64,000 bases of DNA, from the NCBI RefSeq assembly GCF_033100115.1, contig NZ_CP136910.1, positions 3,971,001-4,035,000 of the forward strand, in the 5' to 3' direction. The translations under genes and the position numbers were made by a program. The notes beneath the pieces are model-generated. The model was not told the origin of the DNA. It worked only from the letters and a program-made list of their open reading frames with translations, and made no database searches. Positions 42,748 through 52,550 of the stretch are shown here, in pieces. Numbering within the stretch: position 1 is the stretch's first letter; every line of letters starts with the position of its first letter. This DNA comes from Anaerocolumna sp. AGMB13020. Its GTDB lineage: Bacteria > Bacillota > Clostridia > Lachnospirales > Lachnospiraceae.

Positions 42748-43794
42748 ATGGAAGAAGCAGAAATAGAAAAAATGGCAAAGACATTAAGCATGCGTGAAAA
42801 GCTGGAACAAAGAGAACATCAGTTTTTGAGTAAATATGCCTCCTTTAGTGATAATTCTATGGGCAGGGATGTGTATGAGGACCCTTGTGATCTAAGGCCA
42901 ATTTATCAAAGGGACAGAGACCGGATTCTTCATTCCAAAGCCTTTCGACGATTAAAGCATAAAACACAGGTATTTCTTGCTCCGGAAGGGGATCATTACA
43001 GGACGAGACTTACCCATACCCTTGAGGTATCCCAAAATGCAAGAACCATTGCCAGAGCCTTAAGACTGAATGAGGATCTGACGGAAGCAATAGCATTAGG
43101 ACATGATCTGGGACATACACCCTTTGGCCATGCCGGGGAGAGAGCATTGAATTCCATCTGCCCGGAAGGGTTTGAACATCATCTGCAGAGTATACGTGTC
43201 GTTGAACTTCTGGAGAATCACGGCAGAGGGCTCAATTTGACGAAAGAAGTCAGAGACGGCATTGTTAATCATCAGACCAATGGAGTGCCTAAAACGCTTG
43301 AAGGAAAAATAGTCAGATTATCTGATAAAATAGCTTATATAAATCATGATATTGATGATGCTATCAGAGGACATATTATTTCCGAAGAAGATATTCCCAC
43401 GGAATTTACAGATGTTCTCGGTCACAGTTCCAGAGAGCGGTTAAACCGTATAATTCATGATATTGTAAGCTGCAGTGAGGACAAGGATGATATCTTAATG
43501 TCACCCGAAATAGAAAAAGCTATGTTTGGTATGAGAAAGTACATGTTTTACAGTGTATATACCAATCCAAAAGCCAAAGGGGAAGAGCAAAAGGCAGAGA
43601 CTATGTTAAAGTATCTGTTTGAATATTACAGTAAGAATTTTGAACTTCTGCCCGAGGAGTACTTTAATATGATTAAAATGAAAGAGGAAAAAGAAGCCAG
43701 AGCGGTCTGCGATTACATAGCAGGGATGACGGACCGTTATGCTGTGGCTAAATTTAATGAGATTGCGATACCTCGTTTCTGGAGTGTATATTAA
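42748..43794 (+). CDS. dgt: dGTP triphosphohydrolase-like HD protein
   Basis: A 348-residue HD-domain phosphohydrolase of the dGTPase type, predicted to hydrolyse dGTP to deoxyguanosine and tripolyphosphate. Metal-binding residues are in THTLEVSQNARTIAR (His), ALGHDLGHTPFGHAGE (HD pair and further His) and the later LSDKIAYINHDIDD (Asp). The start at 42748 (MEEAEIEKMA) follows AAAGGAG. It is the first gene of the dgt-dnaG-rpoD cluster common in clostridia. Confidence 0.9.
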   Translation: MEEAEIEKMAKTLSMREKLEQREHQFLSKYASFSDNSMGRDVYEDPCDLRPIYQRDRDRILHSKAFRRLKHKTQVFLAPEGDHYRTRLTHTLEVSQNARTIARALRLNEDLTEAIALGHDLGHTPFGHAGERALNSICPEGFEHHLQSIRVVELLENHGRGLNLTKEVRDGIVNHQTNGVPKTLEGKIVRLSDKIAYINHDIDDAIRGHIISEEDIPTEFTDVLGHSSRERLNRIIHDIVSCSEDKDDILMSPEIEKAMFGMRKYMFYSVYTNPKAKGEEQKAETMLKYLFEYYSKNFELLPEEYFNMIKMKEEKEARAVCDYIAGMTDRYAVAKFNEIAIPRFWSVY

Positions 43795-43943
43795 ATTAAG
43801 AGATATAAAAATGATAGAAGTCAAATCCTTTAAAATCTCTCCTGACAGATACCATAATTAGTAAACAGGATTACAAGAAATCAAGTTACAAAGAAGCAAA
43901 TATAAGATAGATAGATTTACATTTAAAAGGAAAAGGAGAAGAC

Positions 43944-45728
43944 ATGTTTTATCCGGAAGAACTGGTAGAAGAAGTAAGACAGAAGAATGATATAGTAGAT
44001 GTAATCAGTTCCTATGTGAAATTACAGCGGAAAGGCAGCAGCCATATGGGACTGTGCCCCTTTCACAGTGAGAAATCTCCTTCCTTTAGCGTCAGTGTCT
44101 CGAAACAGATGTATCACTGCTTTGGCTGCGGTGTAGGAGGCAATGTATTTACCTTTATTATGGAGTATGAGAACTATACCTTTGTAGAAGCTCTAAAGTA
44201 TCTGGCGGGCAGAGTCGGAGTAACACTGCCGGAAGCTGAAATCAGTGAAGAAGCCAGACGCCAGGCAGGCTTAAAGGCCAGACTGTTGGAAATAAACAAA
44301 GAAGCCGCCAAGTATTATTACTTTCAATTAAAATCTCAAAGAGGACAAGCTGCCATGGATTATCTGGTAAACCGGCAGTTATCGGAGGATACCATAAAGA
44401 AATTCGGACTTGGATACTCCAACCAGACAGCAGATGATATTTACAAGTATTTAAAACATTTGGGTTATGAGGATGAGGTTTTAAGAGAGTCAGGACTTGT
44501 AAGCTTTGATGAGAAACACAAGGTATACGACAAATTCTGGAACAGAGTCATGTTTCCCATTATGGATGCAAATAACCGGGTTATCGGATTTGGCGGACGT
44601 GTAATGGGGGATGGACTTCCCAAGTATTTGAATTCACCGGAGACCAAACTCTTTGATAAGAGCAGAAACCTGTATGGTCTGAATTTTGCACGAACCTCAA
44701 GAAAATCAAATTTTCTTATCTGTGAAGGTTATATGGATGTTATTGCACTTCATCAGGCTGGGTTTACCAATGCAGTGGCATCACTTGGAACTGCATTTAC
44801 GGGGTTACAGGCGAACCTTATCAAGCGATATACCGGAGAAGTGCTGTTAACGTATGACAGTGATGCGGCTGGTACCAAGGCGGCCTTAAGAGCAATACCC
44901 ATCCTGAAAGAAGCGGGCTTAACGGTAAAGGTCATTGATATGAAGCCGTATAAAGACCCGGATGAATTTATCAAAGCCCTGGGTGCCGAGGAGTTCCAAA
45001 AGCGTATAGAAACGGCCAAAAATTCCTTTCTCTTTGAAGTGGAAGTAACCGAACGGGATTTTGACATGAATGACCCGGAGCAGAAGACAAAATTCTTTAA
45101 TGAAACAGCAAAGAAAATGCTGCAGTTTACCGAGGAAATCGAGAGAAATATTTATATAGAGGCTGTATCAGCCAAATATGGAATCGGTTTTGACAATTTA
45201 CGCAAGCTGGTGAATAGTTACGGTGCCAGACTTGGTACCGGCGACAGCTATAAACCAAAAGAGCATACCATGAGGGATAGAAATAAGAACCTGCCCATGG
45301 AAGGAATGCGGCAGTCCCAAAGGATACTGTTAACCTGGCTTATAGATGATCTGAGGCTCTTTGAAAAAATCAAGGGTATTATTACTCCCAGGGATTTTAC
45401 AGAAGATTTGTACAAACAGGCTGCCGAGCTTTTGTTTGATCAATATGAGAAGGAGGGCAAGGTTACACCTGCCAAGATCCTCAATCATTTTGAAAGCAAA
45501 GAAGAGCAAAAGGAAGCAGCGGCTCTGTTTAGTCTGGAGCTAAGCAGTGAAATGGGCAGCAAGGAAAAAGAAAAGGCTCTAAATGAAACCGTACAAAGAA
45601 TCAAGAAGAACAGCCTTGACAAGCAGAGTAAGGAGGCCATTGAGCAAAATGATATCCAGACCCTTCAGGGTATCATAAAGGAACAGACGGGTTTACAGAA
45701 ATTGCATATTTCCCTGGACTGTGGTTAA
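43944..45728 (+). CDS. dnaG: DNA primase
   Basis: A 594-residue primase that makes RNA primers at the replication fork. Zinc finger Cys38, His41, Cys59, Cys62 (CPFHSEKSPSF ... HCFGCG), then the RNA-polymerase domain with RVMFPIMDANNRVIGFGGR. The TOPRIM core has the glutamate in LICEGYMDVIAL and the DxD in LLTYDSDAAGTKAAL. The C-terminal DnaB-binding region starts near 440. Length normal. The dgt and rpoD genes flank it. Confidence 0.97.
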   Translation: MFYPEELVEEVRQKNDIVDVISSYVKLQRKGSSHMGLCPFHSEKSPSFSVSVSKQMYHCFGCGVGGNVFTFIMEYENYTFVEALKYLAGRVGVTLPEAEISEEARRQAGLKARLLEINKEAAKYYYFQLKSQRGQAAMDYLVNRQLSEDTIKKFGLGYSNQTADDIYKYLKHLGYEDEVLRESGLVSFDEKHKVYDKFWNRVMFPIMDANNRVIGFGGRVMGDGLPKYLNSPETKLFDKSRNLYGLNFARTSRKSNFLICEGYMDVIALHQAGFTNAVASLGTAFTGLQANLIKRYTGEVLLTYDSDAAGTKAALRAIPILKEAGLTVKVIDMKPYKDPDEFIKALGAEEFQKRIETAKNSFLFEVEVTERDFDMNDPEQKTKFFNETAKKMLQFTEEIERNIYIEAVSAKYGIGFDNLRKLVNSYGARLGTGDSYKPKEHTMRDRNKNLPMEGMRQSQRILLTWLIDDLRLFEKIKGIITPRDFTEDLYKQAAELLFDQYEKEGKVTPAKILNHFESKEEQKEAAALFSLELSSEMGSKEKEKALNETVQRIKKNSLDKQSKEAIEQNDIQTLQGIIKEQTGLQKLHISLDCG

Positions 45729-45786
45729 AATACTAGTAATTAAGCTGAATTTTCATACTGGAATGAGCAAGGAGGATGGATAAATA

Positions 45787-46875
45787 ATGGATGAGAATAT
45801 GGTTAAATTCACTGAAAAGTTAAAAGAACTTCTGGTATTTGCCAAGAAGAAAAAGAATGTTCTTGAATTTCAGGAAATAAATGATTTTTTTGCTGATTTT
45901 GAACTGGATTCCGTTATGATTGAAAGAATCTATGAATTCCTGGAATTAAATAATGTGGATGTGCTTCGCATGACGGAGGAAGAGGATATCCTGATAGAAG
46001 AGGAAGAGGATATAGAAGAGATAGACTTTTCCATACCGGAGGGAATCGCCATAGATGACCCTGTAAGAATGTACTTAAAAGAAATCGGAAAGGTTCCTCT
46101 CTTAAGTGCCGATGAAGAAATTGAATTGGCACGAAGAATGAAGGTGGGGGACACAGATGCCAAGAAAAGACTGGCGGAAGCCAATCTGAGACTGGTGGTA
46201 AGTATTGCAAAACGTTATGTAGGAAGAGGTATGATGTTTCTTGACCTCATTCAGGAAGGAAATTTAGGACTTATAAAAGCAGTTGAGAAATTTGATTATA
46301 CAAAAGGATTTAAATTCAGTACCTATGCTACCTGGTGGATCAGACAAGCTATTACCAGAGCCATTGCGGATCAGGCCAGAACCATTCGTATACCGGTGCA
46401 TATGGTGGAGACAATTAATAAACTGATAAGAGTACAGAGACAGTTACTTCAGGAGCTGGGGAGAGAACCAACGCCGGAGGAAGTATCGGAAGAAATGAAT
46501 GTACCCGTTGACCGGGTGCGTGAAATTCAAAAGATCAGCCAGGAGCCAGTATCTCTTGAGACACCCATCGGTGAAGAAGAAGACAGCCATCTGGGAGATT
46601 TTATTCAGGATGACAATGTTCCGGTACCTGCGGATGCAGCAGCCTTTACCTTGTTAAAGGAACAGCTCTTTGATGTACTTGGCACCCTTACGGACAGAGA
46701 GCAGAAGGTGTTAAGACTGCGGTTCGGACTGGACGATGGCAGAGCCAGGACCTTGGAGGAAGTGGGGAAGGAATTCAATGTTACAAGAGAAAGAATCCGA
46801 CAAATCGAAGCCAAGGCACTACGCAAATTAAGACATCCCAGCAGAAGCCGTAAGTTAAAGGATTATCTGGAATAA
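45787..46875 (+). CDS. rpoD: Primary sigma factor (sigma-A)
   Basis: A 362-residue housekeeping sigma factor. Short acidic region 1.1 (about 1-85), region 1.2 [20 protein letters not shown], region 2 with [20 protein letters not shown] and [20 protein letters not shown], region 3 [16 protein letters not shown], and region 4 with [19 protein letters not shown] and [20 protein letters not shown]. Follows dnaG by 58 bases as in the Firmicutes macromolecular-synthesis operon. Confidence 0.97.
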   Translation: MDENMVKFTEKLKELLVFAKKKKNVLEFQEINDFFADFELDSVMIERIYEFLELNNVDVLRMTEEEDILIEEEEDIEEIDFSIPEGIAIDDPVRMYLKEIGKVPLLSADEEIELARRMKVGDTDAKKRLAEANLRLVVSIAKRYVGRGMMFLDLIQEGNLGLIKAVEKFDYTKGFKFSTYATWWIRQAITRAIADQARTIRIPVHMVETINKLIRVQRQLLQELGREPTPEEVSEEMNVPVDRVREIQKISQEPVSLETPIGEEEDSHLGDFIQDDNVPVPADAAAFTLLKEQLFDVLGTLTDREQKVLRLRFGLDDGRARTLEEVGKEFNVTRERIRQIEAKALRKLRHPSRSRKLKDYLE

Positions 46876-47046
46876 AAAGTTTATAATAAAAGCAGTGTAG
46901 ATAAGATAACTTGTATTTTTGTCCGAAGCGTTTCTTTGTACAGCAAGCACGAAATTATGAATGTGCAATAGTAAGAAAAGCACGATTATATGTGAAAGAA
47001 AGTACTGTTTAACATGAGAAGGAAATATAGGTGTAAATGAAAAAAG

Positions 47047-47340
47047 TATAAGTGTACACCAGAATATAGCACAAGTGTGCATGGCTAGAAATACAAGTGT
47101 GCATGGCTAGAAATACAAGTGTGCATGACTAGAAATACAAGTCTGCATGATAGAAATACAAGTCTACATGAGTAGAAATACAAGTCTACAAGAGAAGAAA
47201 GTACAAGTGTGTCTGAGCAGAAATATAAGTCTTACATGAGAAAATAGCACAAGTTAATATTTGAAGAATGTAAAAGTGAAATGAGAAGAAAGTACAAGTC
47301 TGACATTATACCAAGGCACAAGTGTGGCTGAGAGAAAGTA
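47047..47340. repeat. Array of degenerate 22-bp tandem repeats
   Basis: Units resembling ACAAGTGTGCATGGCTAGAAAT recur with the ACAAGT box at 47071, 47093, 47115, 47137, 47158, 47180, 47203, 47249, 47294 and 47318, and the variant ATAAGT at 47047 and 47225. The first steps are exactly 22 bases and later ones 21-24 or irregular; identity falls from left to right. The unit is not palindromic, so it is not a CRISPR. It fills the gap between rpoD and trmK and has no open frame. Spacing near two helical turns would put the boxes on one DNA face. Confidence 0.8.
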
Positions 47341-47388
47341 CTGTAACAAAAGTACGGAAAGAATACAACAAAAGATTCAGGAGACAGC

Positions 47389-48090
47389 ATGCAATTATCA
47401 TTACGTTTAAAAACTGTTGCAGATTCTGTTACAGCAGGAAACAGGGTTGCAGATGTAGGATGCGACCACGCCTACATAGCCATACATCTGGCAGAGAATA
47501 ACATAGCACCCAGGGTGGTTGCCATGGATGTTAATAAAGGACCTTTAAGCAAAGCCAGAGAAAATATTGAGACCAGAGGTCTGAAAGACAGAATAGAAAC
47601 AAGGTTATCCGACGGACTTGCCAGGTTAAACCCCGGTGAAGCGGATACAGTTGTTATCGCCGGTATGGGTGGAGCCTTGATGGTTCGGATATTAACAGAA
47701 GGTGAGTCAGCTTTAAAAGAAGTTAAGGAGTTGATTCTGCAGCCTCAATCAGAGGTTTTTCTGGTACGCAGACATCTTCATGCTAATGGGTATAGAATTG
47801 AGTCTGAAAAAATGGTAAAAGAGGAGGATAAATACTATATCATTATAAAAGCACAAAAAGATTCGGCAGAGGAAACCTATGAGCACGAGCTGTTTTATGT
47901 ATATGGAAAGCAGCTGCTTGAGAGCGGCAGCCCTTTGGTGGAGGAATATCTGCGGAGGGAAGAACGATTAAAAGAACAGGTAGAAGAATCATTAAGGGGT
48001 ACAGATACCGCCGGAAGCAATAAAAGACTGGAAGAGATCCAAAGGGATCTTGCCTTGATACATGCAGCTCTTGATTATTTTAAAAATTAA
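47389..48090 (+). CDS. trmK: tRNA (adenine(22)-N1)-methyltransferase
   Basis: A 233-residue SAM methyltransferase of the TrmK family, making m1A22 in the tRNA D loop. SAM-binding motif I is VADVGCDHAYIAIHLAENN (about 24-42) and the diagnostic VVIAGMGGALMVRIL (about 88-102) is present. A C-terminal coiled coil (about 190-225) is usual. It lies downstream of rpoD, as in many Firmicutes, but the usual Nif3-like neighbour is absent. Confidence 0.92.
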   Translation: MQLSLRLKTVADSVTAGNRVADVGCDHAYIAIHLAENNIAPRVVAMDVNKGPLSKARENIETRGLKDRIETRLSDGLARLNPGEADTVVIAGMGGALMVRILTEGESALKEVKELILQPQSEVFLVRRHLHANGYRIESEKMVKEEDKYYIIIKAQKDSAEETYEHELFYVYGKQLLESGSPLVEEYLRREERLKEQVEESLRGTDTAGSNKRLEEIQRDLALIHAALDYFKN

Positions 48091-48133
48091 GGTGCTTACG
48101 TAAAAGAAGCTGAATATATTAAACATAGATAAT

Positions 48134-48176
48134 TCACTTTGTATGCAGGACTGATTTGCATACAAAGTGATATTTT
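48134..48176 (+). terminator. Rho-independent terminator after trmK
   Basis: A 14-base perfect stem TCACTTTGTATGCA / TGCATACAAAGTGA with a 9-base loop, followed by TATTTT. Confidence 0.75.
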
Positions 48177-48241
48177 CCTTGTATCATACAGACAATTTAT
48201 GTCTGCAGCCAAGGATTGCAGTCTGTGAGAAAGGCATGGTT

Positions 48242-49909
48242 ATGAATATGGATGAATACGTAAAAGTTGAGATAGATGGAGTTATAAAGGAATATCTGAA
48301 AGGAACGAGCCTTTTAGAAATCAGCGGTGAATATATACCAAAGGACGGCGGCGACTTTATTCTTGCCCTTGTTAACAATAAACTGAGAGAGTTAACAAAA
48401 AAGGTACAAAAGGACTGTAAGCTTCGTTTTGTGACTACCGGAGAGGATGCGGGGCACAAAACCTATACCAGAGGAATGATACTGGTATTTATGAAAGCCA
48501 TTTACAGTATCGTGGGAAAAGAAAATATCGACAAGGTATATGTGGAATACTCTCTGAAAGAGGGAATCTATTGCCAGCCCGTCATGAATATACCTGTCAC
48601 AAAAGAGTTGGCAGATAAGATTAAGTTGAAAATGAGCAGTTATATAGAGAAAGACCTTCCCTTTGTAAAGAAAACCATCGGAACAGATGATGCGATTGAG
48701 CTTTTCAAATCTTATGCGATGTATGACAAAGAAAAACTATTCCGTTACAGACGTGTTTCAAAGACAAATATCTACAATTTGGAAGGCTTTGAGGATTATT
48801 ATTACGGATATATGCCGCCAAACACTGGTATGCTTCAGTGGTTTGACCTGATTCAAAAGGATGAAGGGCTGATACTTATTATGCCGGATAAAAAGAAACC
48901 AAGACAGCTTCAGCCTTTTGTATTTCCTGAAAAATTATATCAGACCCTGAAAGAATCAAATGAATGGGCACAGACAATGGAAATTGATACCGTTGGAGCC
49001 TTAAATGAAGCAATCGTAGCCGGTAATCTTAACGAACTGATCCTGACCCAGGAAATGTTCCAGGAAATGAAAATTGGTGAAATCGCTGCCATGATAAAAG
49101 AATCCGGCAAGAAGTTAGTTATGATAGCAGGCCCCTCCTCCTCCGGTAAGACCACTTTTTCCCACCGGTTATCCATTCAGCTAAAGACCCATGGATTGGT
49201 TCCGCACCCTATTGGCGTGGACGATTATTTTGTGGAAAGAGATCTGACACCCTTGGATGAAGACGGAAAACCGAACTACGAGGCGCTGGAAGCGATTGAT
49301 ACGGAGAGTTTTAACCGTGATATGTCAGCACTGTTAGAAGGAAAGACCGTGGAACTTCCAAGTTTTAACTTCCTGACCGGGCACAGAGAATACAAGGGGA
49401 ATTATAAAACCCTCGGACCTCATGATATACTGGTAATTGAAGGAATACACGGACTTAATGACAAGCTTTCTTACAGTCTGCCAAAAGAAAGCAAGTTTAA
49501 AATTTATATCAGCGCTCTGACGGCATTAAATATTGATGAGCATAATCGTATACCCACCACTGATTTGCGTCTTCTCAGAAGAATGGTGAGAGATGCAAGA
49601 ACCAGAGGAGCAGACGGTACTAAGACTATCAGTATGTGGCCTTCTGTAAGAAGAGGAGAAGAACAGAATATCTTTCCTTATCAGGAGGAAGCGGATGTTA
49701 TGTTCAATTCTGCCTTGATTTACGAACTTGCTATTTTAAAATCCTATGCGGAACCTGTACTATTTGGTGTTTCAAGGGAATCAGAGGAATATATGGAAGC
49801 CAAACGTATGTTGAAATTCCTGGATTACTTTTTAGGAGTCAACAGCGATGTGGTGCCAAAACATTCTATATTAAAGGAATTTATTGGTGGAAGCTGCTTT
49901 AAGGTATGA
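48242..49909 (+). CDS. TGS-domain uridine kinase-like nucleoside kinase
   Basis: About 555 residues. The N-terminus resembles the TGS and second domains of threonyl-tRNA synthetase (VKVEIDGVIKEYLKGTSLLE; later CQPVMNIP). The C-terminal half is a uridine-kinase/phosphoribulokinase fold with Walker A AGPSSSGKTTFSHRL (about 302-316), then HPIGVDDYFVERDLTP and VIEGIHGLND. This fusion is a common Firmicutes protein of uncertain substrate, annotated as nucleoside kinase. The start is uncertain: ATGs at 48236, 48242 and 48248 are all near a GAGAAAGG site; I prefer 48242. Confidence 0.85.
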   Translation: MNMDEYVKVEIDGVIKEYLKGTSLLEISGEYIPKDGGDFILALVNNKLRELTKKVQKDCKLRFVTTGEDAGHKTYTRGMILVFMKAIYSIVGKENIDKVYVEYSLKEGIYCQPVMNIPVTKELADKIKLKMSSYIEKDLPFVKKTIGTDDAIELFKSYAMYDKEKLFRYRRVSKTNIYNLEGFEDYYYGYMPPNTGMLQWFDLIQKDEGLILIMPDKKKPRQLQPFVFPEKLYQTLKESNEWAQTMEIDTVGALNEAIVAGNLNELILTQEMFQEMKIGEIAAMIKESGKKLVMIAGPSSSGKTTFSHRLSIQLKTHGLVPHPIGVDDYFVERDLTPLDEDGKPNYEALEAIDTESFNRDMSALLEGKTVELPSFNFLTGHREYKGNYKTLGPHDILVIEGIHGLNDKLSYSLPKESKFKIYISALTALNIDEHNRIPTTDLRLLRRMVRDARTRGADGTKTISMWPSVRRGEEQNIFPYQEEADVMFNSALIYELAILKSYAEPVLFGVSRESEEYMEAKRMLKFLDYFLGVNSDVVPKHSILKEFIGGSCFKV

Positions 49910-50011
49910 TGCAGAGTGAAATAAAGCAGATAGTATTCTTTATGAGCCTGCAAAAAGTAGGATGAAAAAACTCCTTTACAATCTATTTGTTGCGTGTTAA
50001 AATTAAAAATT

Positions 50012-50393
50012 GTGAGTAGCACAGATGGTCGCGCCTATAAGTTGCCGAAAGGCCATAGGTGAGGAAAGTCCGAGCTTCATAGGGCAGAGTGCCGGATAAC
50101 GTCCGGTGGAGGCGACTCTAAGGAAAGTGCAATAGAAATATACCGCCGGGATTTCCCGGTAAGGGTGGAATGGTGGGGTAAGAGCCCACCGCCTGGGTGG
50201 TAACACACAGGGCATATGTAAACCCCACTCGAAGCAAGACCGAATGAAAAGCGATACGGCGGCCCGTCGTGCTTTTGGGTAGGTCGCAGCTGATAAGACC
50301 AGGTTTTCCTGGTGCTTACGGTGAGCCACATGGTAACATGGGGCAAAGATAGATGACCATTTGATACAGAACTCGGCTTATAGTGCTGCTCAT
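50012..50393 (+). ncRNA. rnpB: RNase P RNA, class A
   Basis: The catalytic RNA for tRNA 5' maturation. Universally conserved blocks are present: GAGGAAAGTCCGAGCTTCAT near the 5' end, GGAAAGTGCAATAGAAATAT, the central AGGGTGGAA, and AGATAGATGACC ... ACAGAACTCGGCTTATAG near the 3' end. The P1 helix GAGTAGCAC / GTGCTGCTC closes the molecule with one G-T pair and fixes the limits. Open frames across it on the minus strand are not genes. Confidence 0.95.
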
Positions 50394-50626
50394 ACAGCTG
50401 GTGTAGAATAGTTCCTATGTGACTATTTTGCAGCAGCTTATTTTAGTTTTAAGAAAAAAGTAAAGACTTTTACATATAAACTATGATAGAGTGAACATAG
50501 AAATGGAATAGTAAGTCTATAGTATAAAGCGATAGAAAATGAAGTCCTGGAACATATCCATAGAAAAAAGACCATGCAATCATAAGGGGCTCAAATAGTA
50601 TAAGATTCAAAGAAAGGAAAATCAGA

Positions 50627-51328
50627 ATGGAACAGACAAGCATTTTAGTTGTGGATGACGACAGAGAAATTGCTGAACTGGTGGAAATACATTTAATCGG
50701 AGACGGTTATCAGGTTTTTAAAGCGTTTAATGCAAAAGAAGGTTATGATATCTTAAAAAAAGAAGATATCAAATTGATTATATTAGATATCATGATGCCC
50801 GGAACTGATGGGCTCAGTATGTGTAAGACAATAAGGGAGACCAGTACCATACCTATTATAATGCTAAGTGCCAAGTCGGCTGATCTGGATAAGATTATAG
50901 GACTTGGAACCGGCGCGGATGATTATGTTATCAAACCTTTTAATCCCCTGGAGCTTACGGCCAGGGTGAAATCCCAGCTCAGGCGGTTTACAAAGTTCAA
51001 CCCCAGTTCTCACGAAGACAAAGCTGACAAGGAAATAGCCATTAATCATCTGGTAATCAACAAAGAGGATCACAGAGTAGTTTCATATGGCAGGGATGTT
51101 AAACTGACACCTATTGAATTTGATATATTGTATCTTTTGGCAAGCAATCCGGGCAGAGTTTTTTCCACCGATGAAATCTTTGAAAGAGTGTGGAATGAAA
51201 AGATGTATGAGGCAAATAATACAGTAATGGTGCATATCAGAAGACTCAGGGAAAAGATTGAGATGGATTCCAGAAATGCGCAAATAATCAAAACAGTATG
51301 GGGAGTAGGATACAAAATTGAAAAATAG
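50627..51328 (+). CDS. OmpR/PhoB-family response regulator (VanR-like)
   Basis: A 233-residue regulator. Receiver domain with acidic pocket VVDDD, phosphorylated Asp in LIILDIMMPGTDGL (about residue 54), Thr/Ser in IIMLSAKS and Lys in YVIKPFNP. The C-terminal winged helix ends RRLREKIEMDSRNAQIIKTV and WGVGYKIEK. It is coupled to the kinase gene, which it overlaps, and heads a five-gene operon with an ABC exporter, so it probably controls a peptide- or envelope-stress response. Confidence 0.93.
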   Translation: MEQTSILVVDDDREIAELVEIHLIGDGYQVFKAFNAKEGYDILKKEDIKLIILDIMMPGTDGLSMCKTIRETSTIPIIMLSAKSADLDKIIGLGTGADDYVIKPFNPLELTARVKSQLRRFTKFNPSSHEDKADKEIAINHLVINKEDHRVVSYGRDVKLTPIEFDILYLLASNPGRVFSTDEIFERVWNEKMYEANNTVMVHIRRLREKIEMDSRNAQIIKTVWGVGYKIEK

Positions 51329-52550
51329 TATTTTTAAGAGCTTTCGTTTTGAAATAGTCCTGTATAGTCTGTTAAGTCTGGTGTATGCGCTGTTAACAGA
51401 GGCGGTTATATTTTTTGGTATATACATCGTTTATTATATGACAGGCGGAAAAACAGATGTCCCCGGTGACCTTCAAGGCGGAGCTTCCCTCGGCAGCAAC
51501 AGCAATTTAATACAGAATAACAGCTTGTACAACAGATATACGGCAGAGCAAATAAGTCCCACCCTGGAGGGCGGAGCTACCAAAGGTATGATTGCTATGG
51601 TAACTGTAATTGCAATAGCAATAGGAATCATACTGTTTATGGGATATTTCTTACTGCTTACCAGAAAATTCGCGGTGTATATCGAGAGAATAGCAGGCGG
51701 TATCACAGCAATCTCCTCGGGTAATTTTGACACCAGAATAACCATAGACAACGATGATGAATTTGCATTGATAGCAGACCGTATCAATCAGATGGGCGGA
51801 GACATCCGTCGTATTATAGAGAACGAGAGAAAGAGCGAAAATACGAAGAATCAATTAATTACAAGTGTTGCCCATGATCTGCGGACACCGCTTACTTCCA
51901 TAATAGGATACCTGGATTTGGTACAGGGTGAGAATAACATTAATATGGAGGTTAAGAAACACTATGTAGAGATTGCTTACACCAAGTCAAAGCGGCTGGA
52001 GAAACTTATAGAGGATCTATTTGCTTATACAAAATTCAGTTCCGGTGAAGTAACTCTGGAAGCAGGTCCTATAGATATGGTCAAATTTGTGGAGCAGCTG
52101 GCGGAGGAATTTTATCCGAGCTTTCAGGAAAGTAATCTGCAATATGAATTCAGAGCCAATACACCTTCGGTTTCCGTCTGGGGAGATGGTAATCTTTTAG
52201 CCAGAGCTTTTGCTAACCTCATTGATAATGCCATTAAGTATGGAAAGGATGGCAAAAGTGTTCAGATTGAGATTCTGGAGCACCTGGATACGGTACAAAT
52301 ATCGGTAATTAATTACGGGAAGTTAATTCCGGAAAAGGATATTGAAGCAATATTTGAACGTTTTTACCGGCTGGAGGAGTCGAGATCCAGTGAAACGGGG
52401 GGGACCGGTCTGGGGCTTGCAATTGTAAAGAACATCATCGTCATGCATGGCGGCAGTATCAGTGCACGTAGTGACCATGACGGGACAGTGTTTATGATTA
52501 TACTGCCAAAAGCTGATATACTGCCTAAAACGGAAGAGGTGAAAGGATGA
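51318..52550 (+). CDS. Sensor histidine kinase (VanS-like)
   Basis: A 410-residue membrane kinase. Two transmembrane helices (about 10-38 and 93-117) enclose a short extracellular loop. They are followed by HAMP (about 120-170), HisKA with the phosphorylated His in SVAHDLRTPLTSIIGYLDLV (about 180-200), and a catalytic domain with N box NLIDNAIKYG and G boxes ETGGTGLGLAIVKN. Start is TTG 51318 overlapping the response regulator. Pairs with it. Confidence 0.93.
   Translation: MKNSIFKSFRFEIVLYSLLSLVYALLTEAVIFFGIYIVYYMTGGKTDVPGDLQGGASLGSNSNLIQNNSLYNRYTAEQISPTLEGGATKGMIAMVTVIAIAIGIILFMGYFLLLTRKFAVYIERIAGGITAISSGNFDTRITIDNDDEFALIADRINQMGGDIRRIIENERKSENTKNQLITSVAHDLRTPLTSIIGYLDLVQGENNINMEVKKHYVEIAYTKSKRLEKLIEDLFAYTKFSSGEVTLEAGPIDMVKFVEQLAEEFYPSFQESNLQYEFRANTPSVSVWGDGNLLARAFANLIDNAIKYGKDGKSVQIEILEHLDTVQISVINYGKLIPEKDIEAIFERFYRLEESRSSETGGTGLGLAIVKNIIVMHGGSISARSDHDGTVFMIILPKADILPKTEEVKG

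Noticed and set aside
47047..47340. CRISPR array
   Set aside because: Units are contiguous 22-base degenerate tandem repeats without unique spacers, no palindromic repeat and no cas genes nearby.
50012..50393. Minus-strand open frames in this region as genes
   Set aside because: The region is clearly RNase P RNA; open frames there follow from its GC-rich structured sequence.
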